DNA of 64,000 bases from Clostridia bacterium (GTDB lineage Bacteria > Bacillota > Clostridia > Oscillospirales > CAG-272), in contig JAFUIQ010000052.1 in assembly GCA_017468385.1 (NCBI GenBank), positions 1 through 64,000 on the forward strand, in the 5' to 3' direction. The stretch's first letter is position 1; every line of letters begins with the position of its first letter. Below, in pieces: positions 42,478 to 50,749 of the stretch. The translations under genes and the position numbers were made by a program. The notes below the pieces were generated by a model that was not told the DNA's origin, did no database searches, and was given only the letters and a program-made list of their open reading frames with translations.

Positions 42478-42553
42478 TGGCAGGGGCGCAAGGACTCGAA
42501 CCCTGGACATGCAGTTTTGGAGACTGCCGTTCTACCAACTGAACTACACCCCT
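42478..42553 (-). tRNA. tRNA-Trp (anticodon CCA)
   Basis: A 76-base tRNA on the minus strand. Acceptor AGGGGTG pairs with CGCCCCT (one G-T); the anticodon loop CTCCAAA gives CCA; the T loop is TTCGAGT; discriminator G and CCA are encoded at 42481-42478. A promoter lies upstream at 42567-42595. Confidence 0.95.
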
Positions 42554-42566
42554 ATGCACGAGTAGT

Positions 42567-42595
42567 ATTATAACACAACCGTTTGTCAATTGCAA
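42567..42595 (-). promoter_or_regulatory. Promoter of tRNA-Trp
   Basis: On the minus strand TTGCAA (42595-42590), 17 bases, TATAAT (42572-42567), the same -35/-10 pair as the tRNA-Arg promoter. Confidence 0.8.
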
Positions 42596-42666
42596 GAGTT
42601 TTTTTCATTTTTTTGCGAATTACTTTTTTCCCGGCGCGCAAACTACATAGAAGGCCCGTTGGGCAA

Positions 42667-42694
42667 ACAAAAAGCCCGTCGGAGCATGACGGGC
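42667..42694 (-). terminator. Terminator of rpsT
   Basis: GCCCGTC and GACGGGC pair around seven bases with TTTTTG after it on the minus strand. Confidence 0.85.
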
Positions 42695-42704
42695 ATATCT
42701 GTTA

Positions 42705-42968
42705 TCAGTTCATACCGTTGAGCAGCTTAGTGAAACGGCTCTTCTTGTGTGCAGCAGCATTCTTGTGGATGATACCGTGGCCAACAGCCTGGTCAACCTT
42801 CTTAACTGCCAGTTTGTAAGCAGCCTCAGCTTCGGTCTTATCACCTGCCTGAACCGCTGCAAGGAACTTCTTGATCGCGGTGCGGAGCTGACTCTTAAAC
42901 ATCTGATTCTGGAGCGTTTTGGTTGCGATAACCTTAACACGCTTTTTTGCACTCTTAATATTCGGCAA
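42705..42968 (-). CDS. rpsT: Ribosomal protein bS20
   Basis: An 87-residue small-subunit protein that binds 16S rRNA. The start is TTG at 42968, giving the canonical MPNIKSAKKRVKV, with GGGGTGA five bases upstream; a GTG three codons earlier (42977) is possible but lies within the ribosome site. KSQLRTAIKKFLAAVQAG and a C-terminal HKNAAAHKKSRFTKLL complete the family pattern. Its promoter is at 43056-43084. Confidence 0.95.
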   Translation of the reverse strand: MPNIKSAKKRVKVIATKTLQNQMFKSQLRTAIKKFLAAVQAGDKTEAEAAYKLAVKKVDQAVGHGIIHKNAAAHKKSRFTKLLNGMN

Positions 42969-43055
42969 AACATTCACCCCTTTCCTTTATTCATCCGTGA
43001 TCCTCGAATACGTCCATCTGAGAGGGGATGTGCGTATCCTTTCATACAGTTCTGT

Positions 43056-43084
43056 ATTATACCACTCTTTCTTTTGTTTTGCAA
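43056..43084 (-). promoter_or_regulatory. Promoter of rpsT
   Basis: On the minus strand TTGCAA (43084-43079), 17 bases, TATAAT (43061-43056). The leader is about 80 bases with nothing else recognised. Confidence 0.8.
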
Positions 43085-43172
43085 GAGGTTTTTGCAAAAT
43101 ATTTCAAGTTTTTCACCAAAAATTTTGCGCTTGGTGTCTTGTTTGGAATTTATCATTTGATGTCCAAAAACC

Positions 43173-43201
43173 TTGCATTTTATTACAACCTATGATATAC
43201 T
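43173..43201 (+). promoter_or_regulatory. Promoter upstream of apgM
   Basis: TTGCAT (43173-43178), 17 bases, TATACT (43196-43201), 70 bases before apgM. Confidence 0.65.
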
Positions 43202-43271
43202 ATAATATTATTGGATACTTATCCTTATATTTAAATTCAATCCTGCAAATCCCGGAGGCACTTGACAAGTT

Positions 43272-44486
43272 ATGAAGTATTTCGTTTTGATTCCGGATGG
43301 TATGGCAGACCGCCCCATCCCCCAGTTGAACGGCAAAACCCCTATGGAAGCCGCTGACAAGCCGCACATGGATGCACTGGCAAAAATCTCCCTGGCGGGC
43401 ACAGCCATGAACGTCCCCGCGCACATGGTGCCCGAGAGCGATACGGCCAATCTGGCCATTCTCTCCTACGATCCTGCGGTATATTCCCGCGGTCGCTCTC
43501 CGCTGGAAGCCGTCAGCATGGGCATTGAACTGGCTCCGGACGATACCGCCATCCGCTGCAACGTTGTCACGGTTTCCGATGATGATCTGCCCTATGAGGA
43601 AAAGACTATGGTGGATCACAGCGCCGATGAGATCACCACAGAAGAGGCCGATCAGCTGGTGCGTGCTCTGAACGAAGCTTTGCCGATGGAAGGACGCCTT
43701 CTGCACACCGGCATCAGTTACCGTCATTGCCTTGTTTGGAAAAACGCAGATTCCAAATACAACTTTGAGCGGCCGCACGACATCATCGGCCGACAGATCA
43801 AGGACTATCTCCCCAAAGAAGAAAACGGCGGGGCCGCTTTTTTGGAATACATGAAAAAAGGCTACGAGGTTCTCAATCACCATCCCGTAAATGAGGAGCG
43901 CCGCCGCCGCGGTCTGCGCCCGGCCAACTCTCCCTGGCTGTGGAGCCCCGGCACCAAGCCTGCACTTCCCTCTTTCAAGGATAAGTGGGGTATCAACGGT
44001 GCGATTATTTCCGCCGTGGATCTGATCAAGGGCATCGGACTGTGTGCAAAAATGGAAGTTATCAACGTAGAGGGTGCTACCGGAAACTACTCCACCAACT
44101 ACACCGGAAAAGCCGATGCAGCCATCGACGCATTCCGCCGCGGCAGCGATCTGGTGTATGTACATGTGGAGGCTCCCGACGAATGCGGTCACCGCGGTGA
44201 GTGGGATGTAAAGGTCAAGGCAATCGAGAAGATCGACTCGCTGATTCTTGCTCCCGTGTTCCGGTATCTAAAGGATTCCGGCGAAGATTTCAAGGTATTG
44301 GTACTGCCCGATCATCCCACGCCTGTGGAAATCCGCACCCACTCTCACGATGCCGTTCCCTTCTTCCTGTACGATTCCGGCAAATCGGCAAACGGCCCGG
44401 AGTGCTTTACCGAAGACAACTGCGAAAAGATGAACTATCATGTCGCAGACGGCAGCAAGCTGTTCGATATTATGATTGAGAAATAA
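43272..44486 (+). CDS. apgM: Cofactor-independent phosphoglycerate mutase, archaeal type
   Basis: A 404-residue alkaline-phosphatase-fold enzyme interconverting 3- and 2-phosphoglycerate. Signatures are VLIPDGMADRPIPQLNGKTP (metal-binding Asp), ESDTANLAILSYDP (catalytic Ser region), YSRGRSPLEA, and VHVEAPDECGHRGEWDVKV with LPDHPTPVEIRTHSHDAVP for metal ligands. This is the ApgM form rather than GpmI. It may be the main mutase or a second copy. GGAGG lies 14 bases before the ATG, a long spacing. It leads a run with lepB, rbgA, rnhB and yraN. Confidence 0.92.
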   Translation: MKYFVLIPDGMADRPIPQLNGKTPMEAADKPHMDALAKISLAGTAMNVPAHMVPESDTANLAILSYDPAVYSRGRSPLEAVSMGIELAPDDTAIRCNVVTVSDDDLPYEEKTMVDHSADEITTEEADQLVRALNEALPMEGRLLHTGISYRHCLVWKNADSKYNFERPHDIIGRQIKDYLPKEENGGAAFLEYMKKGYEVLNHHPVNEERRRRGLRPANSPWLWSPGTKPALPSFKDKWGINGAIISAVDLIKGIGLCAKMEVINVEGATGNYSTNYTGKADAAIDAFRRGSDLVYVHVEAPDECGHRGEWDVKVKAIEKIDSLILAPVFRYLKDSGEDFKVLVLPDHPTPVEIRTHSHDAVPFFLYDSGKSANGPECFTEDNCEKMNYHVADGSKLFDIMIEK

Positions 44487-44502
44487 GGAAGCGAAACAAA
44501 TC

Positions 44503-45159
44503 ATGGATTTGGAAAAAAACACACAGAACACGGCGGATGATCTGTCGGAGAGTTCCGCTGAAGTGCCCGCTGACACCGAGCCCGCCGCATCCGCAGCAGC
44601 ACCGGATCCCAAGGAACGCCTGCGCAAAACAGCATCCGATATCTTTGAGATCGTTGAGATGTTCGCCGTTTGCGCGGCAGTGATTATGCTCCTGTTCACT
44701 TTTATCGTGCACCCGACCATGGTGCTGGGTCCATCCATGGAAGACACATTGATTCAAAACGACTATCTGCTGGTCTCCGATGTGGCCTACACACCGTCGC
44801 GCGGCGATATCGTAGTCGTACACAACGTGGGACTCCGTCATTACAGCGATCCCATCGTCAAGCGGGTTATTGCCACGGAGGGACAGATTATCGATATTGA
44901 TTTCACAACGTGGACTGTCACCGTGGACGGCGAAGTAATCGATGAACCCTATATCAAACTGACGCCCGACGATTACCGCACCTCGGATTGGAGTTATCCT
45001 TTGCAGGTACCCGACGGATATATCTTCGTCATGGGCGATAACCGCAACCATTCCGCGGACAGCCGCTGCCGCGACATCGGCCTGATCGATGAGCGGTGCG
45101 TAGTCGGTAAGGCCATCGTCCGGGTGTTCCCCTTCGATCGGTTTACCGTATTTGAATAA
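44503..45159 (+). CDS. lepB: Signal peptidase I
   Basis: A 218-residue membrane protease removing signal peptides. A 50-residue acidic cytoplasmic region, unusually long for Firmicutes, precedes the single membrane helix (VCAAVIMLLFTFIV). The catalytic Ser is in LGPSMEDTLIQ, the Lys in DPIVKRVIATEGQ, and the box E in VMGDNRNHSADSR. The start at 44503 has AAGGAAG upstream; an alternate TTG 27 bases earlier is less likely. It lies 16 bases after apgM and 30 before rbgA. Confidence 0.92.
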   Translation: MDLEKNTQNTADDLSESSAEVPADTEPAASAAAPDPKERLRKTASDIFEIVEMFAVCAAVIMLLFTFIVHPTMVLGPSMEDTLIQNDYLLVSDVAYTPSRGDIVVVHNVGLRHYSDPIVKRVIATEGQIIDIDFTTWTVTVDGEVIDEPYIKLTPDDYRTSDWSYPLQVPDGYIFVMGDNRNHSADSRCRDIGLIDERCVVGKAIVRVFPFDRFTVFE

Positions 45160-45189
45160 GACTTTATATTTAAGTAAGGAGAATGTCGT

Positions 45190-46092
45190 ATGCCCTCACA
45201 GACCATTCAGTGGTTTCCCGGTCATATGGCCAAAACCCGCCGGCTGATCACCGAAAATCTGAAGTTGGTGGATATCGTTCTTGAGTTGCGGGATGCCCGT
45301 ATTCCCGTCAGCTCCAAGAATCCGGAGATTCTCTCCCTGACTGCCGGAAAACCCGTTCTTACGCTGTTTAATAAATCCACCTTAGCCGACCCGACAGTTA
45401 CAAAGCAGTTTATGGAACTATGCCGGGCTGAGGGCGGAAATGCTCTTGCCATCGATTGCGTAAGCGGTGACGGATTGAAAAACATCGCTCCCGCCGTCCG
45501 TTGTATTCTTGCGGACACAGTACAAAAGTACGAATCCAAAGGCATGCACGGCCGATCCCTGAAGGCCATGATCGTGGGAATTCCCAATGTGGGTAAATCC
45601 TCCCTGGTCAACCGTCTGTGCGGATCCAAAAAGGCAAAGGTGGAAAACCGCCCCGGTGTTACCATGAACAAGCAGTTGGTAACCACATCCTACGGCATCG
45701 ATCTGCTGGATATGCCCGGTGTGCTGTGGCCCAAATTTGACGATACCGTAATCGGCGAGAATCTGGCGGCCACCGGCGCCATCAAGGACGCGATTCTGGA
45801 CACGGAATCTCTGGCGGGCATTTTGTGCACGCGGCTTATACACATCGCACCGGATTTGTTCTGCGCCCGCTATAAGCTGGGCGATGCCGCTCCCCTGCGT
45901 GATATGAAGCCTTATGAATTGTTGGAGCTGGTCGGCCGCAAACGGGGATTTCTGATCTCCGGCGGTGAGGTAGACACGGAACGTGCCGCCAACATTCTGC
46001 TGGAAGAATTCCGTGCCGGCAAGATCGGTCGGATCACGCTGGACGTTCTGCCTACGAGAGGAGACGTAGATCATGCCGACGCTTGCATTTGA
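45190..46092 (+). CDS. rbgA: Ribosome biogenesis GTPase RbgA
   Basis: A 300-residue circularly permuted GTPase (YlqF) for late 50S assembly. It starts with [15 protein letters not shown]1 is [17 protein letters not shown]3 is [15 protein letters not shown]4, normally NKxD ahead of G1, reads [12 protein letters not shown], with Thr where Asp is expected. The C-terminal domain has [19 protein letters not shown] precedes the ATG and rnhB overlaps the 3' end by 20 bases. Confidence 0.94.
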   Translation: MPSQTIQWFPGHMAKTRRLITENLKLVDIVLELRDARIPVSSKNPEILSLTAGKPVLTLFNKSTLADPTVTKQFMELCRAEGGNALAIDCVSGDGLKNIAPAVRCILADTVQKYESKGMHGRSLKAMIVGIPNVGKSSLVNRLCGSKKAKVENRPGVTMNKQLVTTSYGIDLLDMPGVLWPKFDDTVIGENLAATGAIKDAILDTESLAGILCTRLIHIAPDLFCARYKLGDAAPLRDMKPYELLELVGRKRGFLISGGEVDTERAANILLEEFRAGKIGRITLDVLPTRGDVDHADACI

Positions 46093-46723
46093 TCGCCAGT
46101 TTATCACCGACACCTGCCGCGTAATCGCCGGTACGGATGAGGCGGGACGCGGTCCGCTTGCCGGCCCGGTTGTGGCTGCCGCCTGTATTCTTCCGCCGGA
46201 TTTTCTGCCGGAGGGTCTGGACGATTCCAAAAAACTGACGGAGAAAAAGCGGGAGACGCTGTTCGATATCATTACCGAATCAGCCGTCGCCTACTGTATC
46301 GCTTCCGCTTCCCCCGAGGAAATCGATCATTATAATATATTGGAAGCATCTCTTCTGGCCATGCGCCGTGCGTTGGCGGGCCTGTCCGTACAGCCGGATC
46401 TGGTGCTGGTGGACGGATGCATCAATCGCGGATTTACGATCCCCGCCCGTGCCATCGTCTCCGGCGATGCCCTGTCGCCATCCATCGCTGCGGCGTCCAT
46501 TCTGGCAAAGGTCACCCGTGACCGTATGTGCCTGGACATGGATGCGCAGTATCCCCAGTACGGCTTCGCCAAGCATAAGGGATACCCCACGCCTGCCCAC
46601 AAGCTGACTGTCTTTGAACACGGGCCCTGCCCGTATCACCGCCGGTCTTTCCTTAGCTTTCTGGAAAAAGACCGGGAAAAACTGACCGCCGCACTGGAAA
46701 AGAAGCGGGCGGCTGACACGTGA
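46073..46723 (+). CDS. rnhB: Ribonuclease HII
   Basis: A 216-residue nuclease cleaving RNA in RNA-DNA hybrids, including single ribonucleotides. Active-site acids are visible in [18 protein letters not shown] (Asp-Glu), in LVLVDGCIN (Asp) and [20 protein letters not shown] (Asp). It overlaps rbgA by 20 bases and yraN by four, a common Firmicute order. Confidence 0.95.
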   Translation: MPTLAFDRQFITDTCRVIAGTDEAGRGPLAGPVVAAACILPPDFLPEGLDDSKKLTEKKRETLFDIITESAVAYCIASASPEEIDHYNILEASLLAMRRALAGLSVQPDLVLVDGCINRGFTIPARAIVSGDALSPSIAAASILAKVTRDRMCLDMDAQYPQYGFAKHKGYPTPAHKLTVFEHGPCPYHRRSFLSFLEKDREKLTAALEKKRAADT

Positions 46724-47133
46724 GCACCCGATCTCTTGGCAATATGGGGGAAGAATCCGCCGCTTTATATTTACAGAAAAACGGCTACACGATTCTCGGC
46801 CGGAATGTGTATGTGGGCCATTATGAAATCGACATAATAGCCTGCAACGACACGCACCTTGTTTTCGCAGAGGTCAAAACACGACGCGCCCGCCCCGGTG
46901 AAAATTCGCGGTACGGTCGACCTGCCGATGCGGTGAATACACAAAAGCAGATCTGTCTTGTCAACGCGGTACGCCAATACCGCAGGACAAGCCGCGATGA
47001 ATACGCGTCCCTCATACCGAATATTGATGTAATCGAAGTATATGCGGATCCGACGGCGGAAAACTATCATGTGCTGGAGATCCGCCACTTCAAGAATGCC
47101 GTCAGCGGCATGAGAGGAGTCGGTTACCCATGA
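46720..47133 (+). CDS. YraN family (UPF0102) putative endonuclease
   Basis: A 137-residue restriction-endonuclease-like fold protein. Family motifs are [40 protein letters not shown] (the E-x-D...ExK core) and [20 protein letters not shown]. The start is GTG at 46720, sharing four bases with rnhB. Biological role remains poorly defined. It overlaps the dipeptidase gene start by four bases. Confidence 0.9.
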   Translation: MSTRSLGNMGEESAALYLQKNGYTILGRNVYVGHYEIDIIACNDTHLVFAEVKTRRARPGENSRYGRPADAVNTQKQICLVNAVRQYRRTSRDEYASLIPNIDVIEVYADPTAENYHVLEIRHFKNAVSGMRGVGYP

Positions 47134-48062
47134 AACTGTTCGACTTGCATTGCGACACCCCTTATGAGATGATGCACAGAAATGCACCGCTCACTCATAA
47201 TAATCTGCATATTTCTCTGGATAAGACAGCACCCTATTCAGCCTATATTCAATCCGCCGCTGTGTGGAGCGATTGCCGTCTTTCCGACAACGATGCCTGG
47301 GATGCCTATCTCCGCATCAGCGATCACTTTATCCGTACCGTAAACGAAACGCCGGACGCCTGTATAGCCAGGACAGCGGAGGATATCCGCCGTGCTGCGG
47401 TCACTGGCGAAAGGTGCTTTATCAGTGCGGTGGAAGATGCCCGGATTCTGGCCGGTGATCTATCCCGTCTGCAGATCCTCAAAGGCCGAGGCGTGCGCTT
47501 TCTCACCCTTACATGGGCGGGCGAGACCTGCATCGGCGGATCCCACGACACGGGTGCTCCCCTGACGGCATTCGGCCGGGATGTAGTGAACGAATGTTTT
47601 GCGCTCGGTATTATCCCGGACGTATCCCACGCGTCACGCGCGGTGACTGCGGAGGTTCTGCAATTGGCAAAGGAACACGGCAAGATCGTGATCGCCACCC
47701 ATTCCAATGCCTTCTCGGTGCATCCACACTCACGGAACCTGACGGATGATGAATTCCGCGCAATCACCTCTGTGGGCGGAATTGTGGGCATCAGCCTTTG
47801 CCCCGAGCATATCACATCATCTCGCTGTGATATATCTGCCGTTGCTGATCACATACGGCATTACCTGCACCTGGGCGGGGAGAATTCCCTTTGCCTCGGC
47901 TGCGATTTTGACGGCATATCGTCCACGCCCGATGGGCTGTGGGACGTCTCCTGTCTTGTGCGATTGGCGGAACACCTGCATGGAGCGGGTATCCCCTTCC
48001 GCATAACTGATAAACTATTTTTTGATAATGCATACGGCTTTGCCGTAGGAAATTTCCAATAA
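47130..48062 (+). CDS. Membrane dipeptidase (M19)
   Basis: A 310-residue zinc dipeptidase of the renal dipeptidase family. The first metal site is LFDLHCDTPYEMMH (HxD); the bridging Glu is in FISAVEDARIL, His ligands in DVSHASRAV and VIATHSNAF, and the LCLGCDFDGI strand follows. It hydrolyses dipeptides, often including D-residues at the C-terminus. No signal peptide is visible so it is cytoplasmic. It overlaps yraN by four bases and precedes thrC by 25. Confidence 0.9.
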   Translation: MKLFDLHCDTPYEMMHRNAPLTHNNLHISLDKTAPYSAYIQSAAVWSDCRLSDNDAWDAYLRISDHFIRTVNETPDACIARTAEDIRRAAVTGERCFISAVEDARILAGDLSRLQILKGRGVRFLTLTWAGETCIGGSHDTGAPLTAFGRDVVNECFALGIIPDVSHASRAVTAEVLQLAKEHGKIVIATHSNAFSVHPHSRNLTDDEFRAITSVGGIVGISLCPEHITSSRCDISAVADHIRHYLHLGGENSLCLGCDFDGISSTPDGLWDVSCLVRLAEHLHGAGIPFRITDKLFFDNAYGFAVGNFQ

Positions 48063-48087
48063 AGGAGCCGCTTCGGCGGATACAACC

Positions 48088-49569
48088 ATGAAGTACTTAA
48101 GCACTCGCGACACCCAAAAGACACCCTTTACCGTTTCTTCTGCCGATGCCATCAAGCGCGGCCTGGCCCCCGATCGCGGATTGTTCATGCCGGAATCCAT
48201 TCCGACACTGACGTCCGAGGATTTTGCTTCCCTTCTTACTATGCGGTATGAAGAACGCGCCGCCGATATTCTTGCCCGTTTTCTGACGGATTACGATAAG
48301 AATCTCCTTCTGGCAGACTGCACCGCGGCCTATGCGGCGGATCGCTTCCCCGGCGGTGCCGCCCCCGTCGTGCACATCGGCGACAACATCCATTCCCTGG
48401 AGTTGTGGCACGGCCCCACCTGCGCTTTCAAGGACATGGCACTGCAGATCATGCCCCGCCTTTTGTCCCGCGCTCTGACCATGACCGGTGAAAAGCGTCT
48501 GGCGCACATCCTTGTGGCTACATCCGGTGACACCGGTAAAGCGGCGCTGGAAGGATATCGCGACGTAGACGGTGTCAAGATCACTGTATTCTATCCTGTT
48601 GATGGCGTCAGCCCCATGCAGAAGCGGCAGATGACCACCCAGCGGGGTGAAAATGTCAATGTCTGCGCCGTATACGGCAACTTTGACGATGCCCAGAGCG
48701 GTGTGAAGTCCATCTTTGCTGACAAACAGCTGGCAGAACGTGCCGAAGAAAACGGATTCTTCTTCTCCAGCGCCAATTCCATCAACTGGGGCCGTCTGGC
48801 ACCGCAGATCGTCTACTACATCTCTGCCTATTGCGATCTGGTAAACAACAAGACGATCACCATGGGGGATACTGTAAACGTATGTGTTCCCACCGGCAAC
48901 TTCGGCAACATTTTTGCGGCCTACATCGCCCGCGAAATGGGATTGCCGCTGGGCAAGCTGATTTGCGCTTCCAACGCCAACTGCGTGCTGACGGACTTTA
49001 TCCGCACCGGCGTGTACGATCGCACCCGCCCCTTCTACAAGACCATGTCTCCCTCCATGGACATCCTGATCTCCAGCAACCTGGAGCGGCTTCTGTTCCT
49101 GCTGGGCGGCAGTGAGATGACCGCGGACTGCATGGCACAGCTGAGTGAAAGTGGTAAGTATACGGCTCCCGCATCCGTCATGGAGAAACTGCGTGATGTA
49201 TTCGCCGGCTACTATTGCACCGAGGAGGAAACGGCCTCCGTGATCCGCGCTTCCTTTACCGGACGCAAGTATCTGTGCGACACCCATACCGCTGTCGGTC
49301 TGGGCGCCGCTGAAAAATATCGCCAGGAGACCGGCGATGATCGTCCCATCATTCTGGCTTCTACCGCAAGTCCTTACAAGTTCCCCGCAGATGTGCTCAA
49401 ATCCCTTGGCGAAACCCCCGCATCTGAGGATCCCGCAGAACTTCTGAATGCACTGCACAACATCAGCGGCACCGCCATCCCCGAGCCTCTGGCACAGACG
49501 CTGACCCTGCCTGTCCGCTTCACACAAACGGTGGCTCCTGCTGACATGGCCAAGGTGATTTTTGAATAA
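48088..49569 (+). CDS. thrC: Threonine synthase
   Basis: A 493-residue PLP enzyme making threonine from O-phosphohomoserine. The N-terminal STRDTQKTPFTVSSADAIKR domain marks the long form. The PLP lysine is in HGPTCAFKDMALQ; VATSGDTGKAALEGY binds phosphate; SANSINWGRLAPQIVYY and VPTGNFGNIFAAYIA are further signatures. It ends the apgM-lepB-rbgA-rnhB-yraN-dipeptidase run, followed by a strong terminator at 49583. Confidence 0.95.
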   Translation: MKYLSTRDTQKTPFTVSSADAIKRGLAPDRGLFMPESIPTLTSEDFASLLTMRYEERAADILARFLTDYDKNLLLADCTAAYAADRFPGGAAPVVHIGDNIHSLELWHGPTCAFKDMALQIMPRLLSRALTMTGEKRLAHILVATSGDTGKAALEGYRDVDGVKITVFYPVDGVSPMQKRQMTTQRGENVNVCAVYGNFDDAQSGVKSIFADKQLAERAEENGFFFSSANSINWGRLAPQIVYYISAYCDLVNNKTITMGDTVNVCVPTGNFGNIFAAYIAREMGLPLGKLICASNANCVLTDFIRTGVYDRTRPFYKTMSPSMDILISSNLERLLFLLGGSEMTADCMAQLSESGKYTAPASVMEKLRDVFAGYYCTEEETASVIRASFTGRKYLCDTHTAVGLGAAEKYRQETGDDRPIILASTASPYKFPADVLKSLGETPASEDPAELLNALHNISGTAIPEPLAQTLTLPVRFTQTVAPADMAKVIFE

Positions 49570-49582
49570 TGTTCAACAAATA

Positions 49583-49610
49583 GTGCCGCCTTGCGGCGGC
49601 ACTTTCTTTA
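49583..49610 (+). terminator. Terminator of thrC
   Basis: GTGCCGCC and GGCGGCAC pair around TTGC, followed by TTTCTTT. It also lies at the 3' end of the convergent DUF1540 gene. Confidence 0.9.
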
Positions 49611-49793
49611 CAGGGATTTGGGTTTGAAGGTCGCACACACTGTCTCCCCTGTGGAGTTGGCATAACTGGGCCCCACCGCAATGCGGTTTGCCGCGCAGTA
49701 ACTGTCGCCGTCATGGAAAGCGCAGTTTTTTACGTCACACGCCACGCCCTTCAGATGCTTACCCTTTTTCTCGGAAGTATTTTTGTTTCCCAT
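49608..49793 (-). CDS. DUF1540 small Cys-rich protein
   Basis: A 61-residue protein matching DUF1540: VACDVKNCAFHDGDSYCAAN, then AVGPSYANSTGETVCATFKP. Four conserved Cys suggest a small metal or disulfide fold. Members are common in spore formers with no known activity. GGAAGGGGA precedes the ATG. It is convergent with thrC and divergent from the metallophosphoesterase gene. Confidence 0.85.
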   Translation of the reverse strand: MGNKNTSEKKGKHLKGVACDVKNCAFHDGDSYCAANRIAVGPSYANSTGETVCATFKPKSL

Positions 49794-49895
49794 TTTTGGC
49801 TATCCCCTTCCTGTCGTTTCCGACAATTGTATTCTCCCCCACAGCCGCACAATCATTCTATGAAAGGATTTCCGCTCAGCGGACACAGGTACACT

Positions 49896-50624
49896 ATGTC
49901 ACTGTATTCCATTGCCGATCTGCACCTATCCCTGTCCACTGACAAGCCAATGGACAAATTCGGTCCGCGCTGGAAATCCCATGCAGAAAAAATTGAGAAA
50001 AACTGGCGCGCCATCGTTTCTCCCACCGATACGGTGGTGATCCCAGGCGATATTTCCTGGGGAATGTCCCTGGAGGAATCCCGGGCGGATCTGGCGTTCA
50101 TTGATTCCCTGCCTGGTAAAAAACTGATCGGCAAGGGAAACCACGATTACTGGTGGTCCACCATGTCCAAGTTGAAGGCGTTCACGGCGGCGGAAGGATT
50201 TACCACCATCGATTTTCTGTACAACAACGCCTATGTATGCGAAGATTACATCGTGTGCGGCACACGCGGGTGGTATGTGGAAGAACGGCTGCAGAACGAG
50301 CGGGACAATGCGGATTACACGAAAATCGTGGCACGGGAAGCCGCCCGTTTGAAAATGAGTCTGAATGAGGCGGTCACCTTGCAAACGGAGGATGTAAAGC
50401 CTATACTGGTTTATCTCCATTTCCCTCCGGTATTCCGAAACTTTGTGTGCCGGGAACTGGTGGACGTAATGCACGAGTACTCCATCCGCCACTGCTATTT
50501 CGGTCACATCCACGGCGTGTATACCGTCCCGCGCACCACAGAATTCGAGGATATTTCCATGACTATGATCTCCGCAGACTTCCTGGATTTCGTGCCAATG
50601 ATCACAATGCCCTGCGATTATTGA
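49896..50624 (+). CDS. Calcineurin-like metallophosphoesterase
   Basis: A 242-residue cytoplasmic phosphoesterase with the full metal motif set: SIADLHLSL (D-x-H), VIPGDISWGMSL (GD), GKGNHDYWWSTM (GNHD), YLHFPP and CYFGHIHGVY (GHxH). The substrate is unknown; related Firmicute proteins are annotated only as phosphohydrolases. ATG 49896 gives the canonical start MSLYSIADLH; upstream in-frame codons back to 49713 would be antisense to the DUF1540 gene and are rejected. The ribosome site is weak (AGG). Confidence 0.85.
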   Translation: MSLYSIADLHLSLSTDKPMDKFGPRWKSHAEKIEKNWRAIVSPTDTVVIPGDISWGMSLEESRADLAFIDSLPGKKLIGKGNHDYWWSTMSKLKAFTAAEGFTTIDFLYNNAYVCEDYIVCGTRGWYVEERLQNERDNADYTKIVAREAARLKMSLNEAVTLQTEDVKPILVYLHFPPVFRNFVCRELVDVMHEYSIRHCYFGHIHGVYTVPRTTEFEDISMTMISADFLDFVPMITMPCDY

Positions 50625-50686
50625 GGTTTTTCGTCGATTTTCCTATTTTTTCTGCGATGAAATTGGCATATTTTTCAGTTTTGACA

Positions 50687-50715
50687 TTGACAGAACGCGC
50701 AAAAAATTATACAAT
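50687..50715 (+). promoter_or_regulatory. Promoter of tig
   Basis: TTGACA (50687-50692), 17 bases, TACAAT (50710-50715); TGGAGGA precedes the tig ATG. Confidence 0.75.
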
Positions 50716-50749
50716 ATAAAGAGATATGATTTTGGAGGAATAAAAAAAC

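Noticed and set aside
48097..49527. A 476-codon minus-strand frame opposite thrC
   Set aside because: Antisense shadow of threonine synthase.
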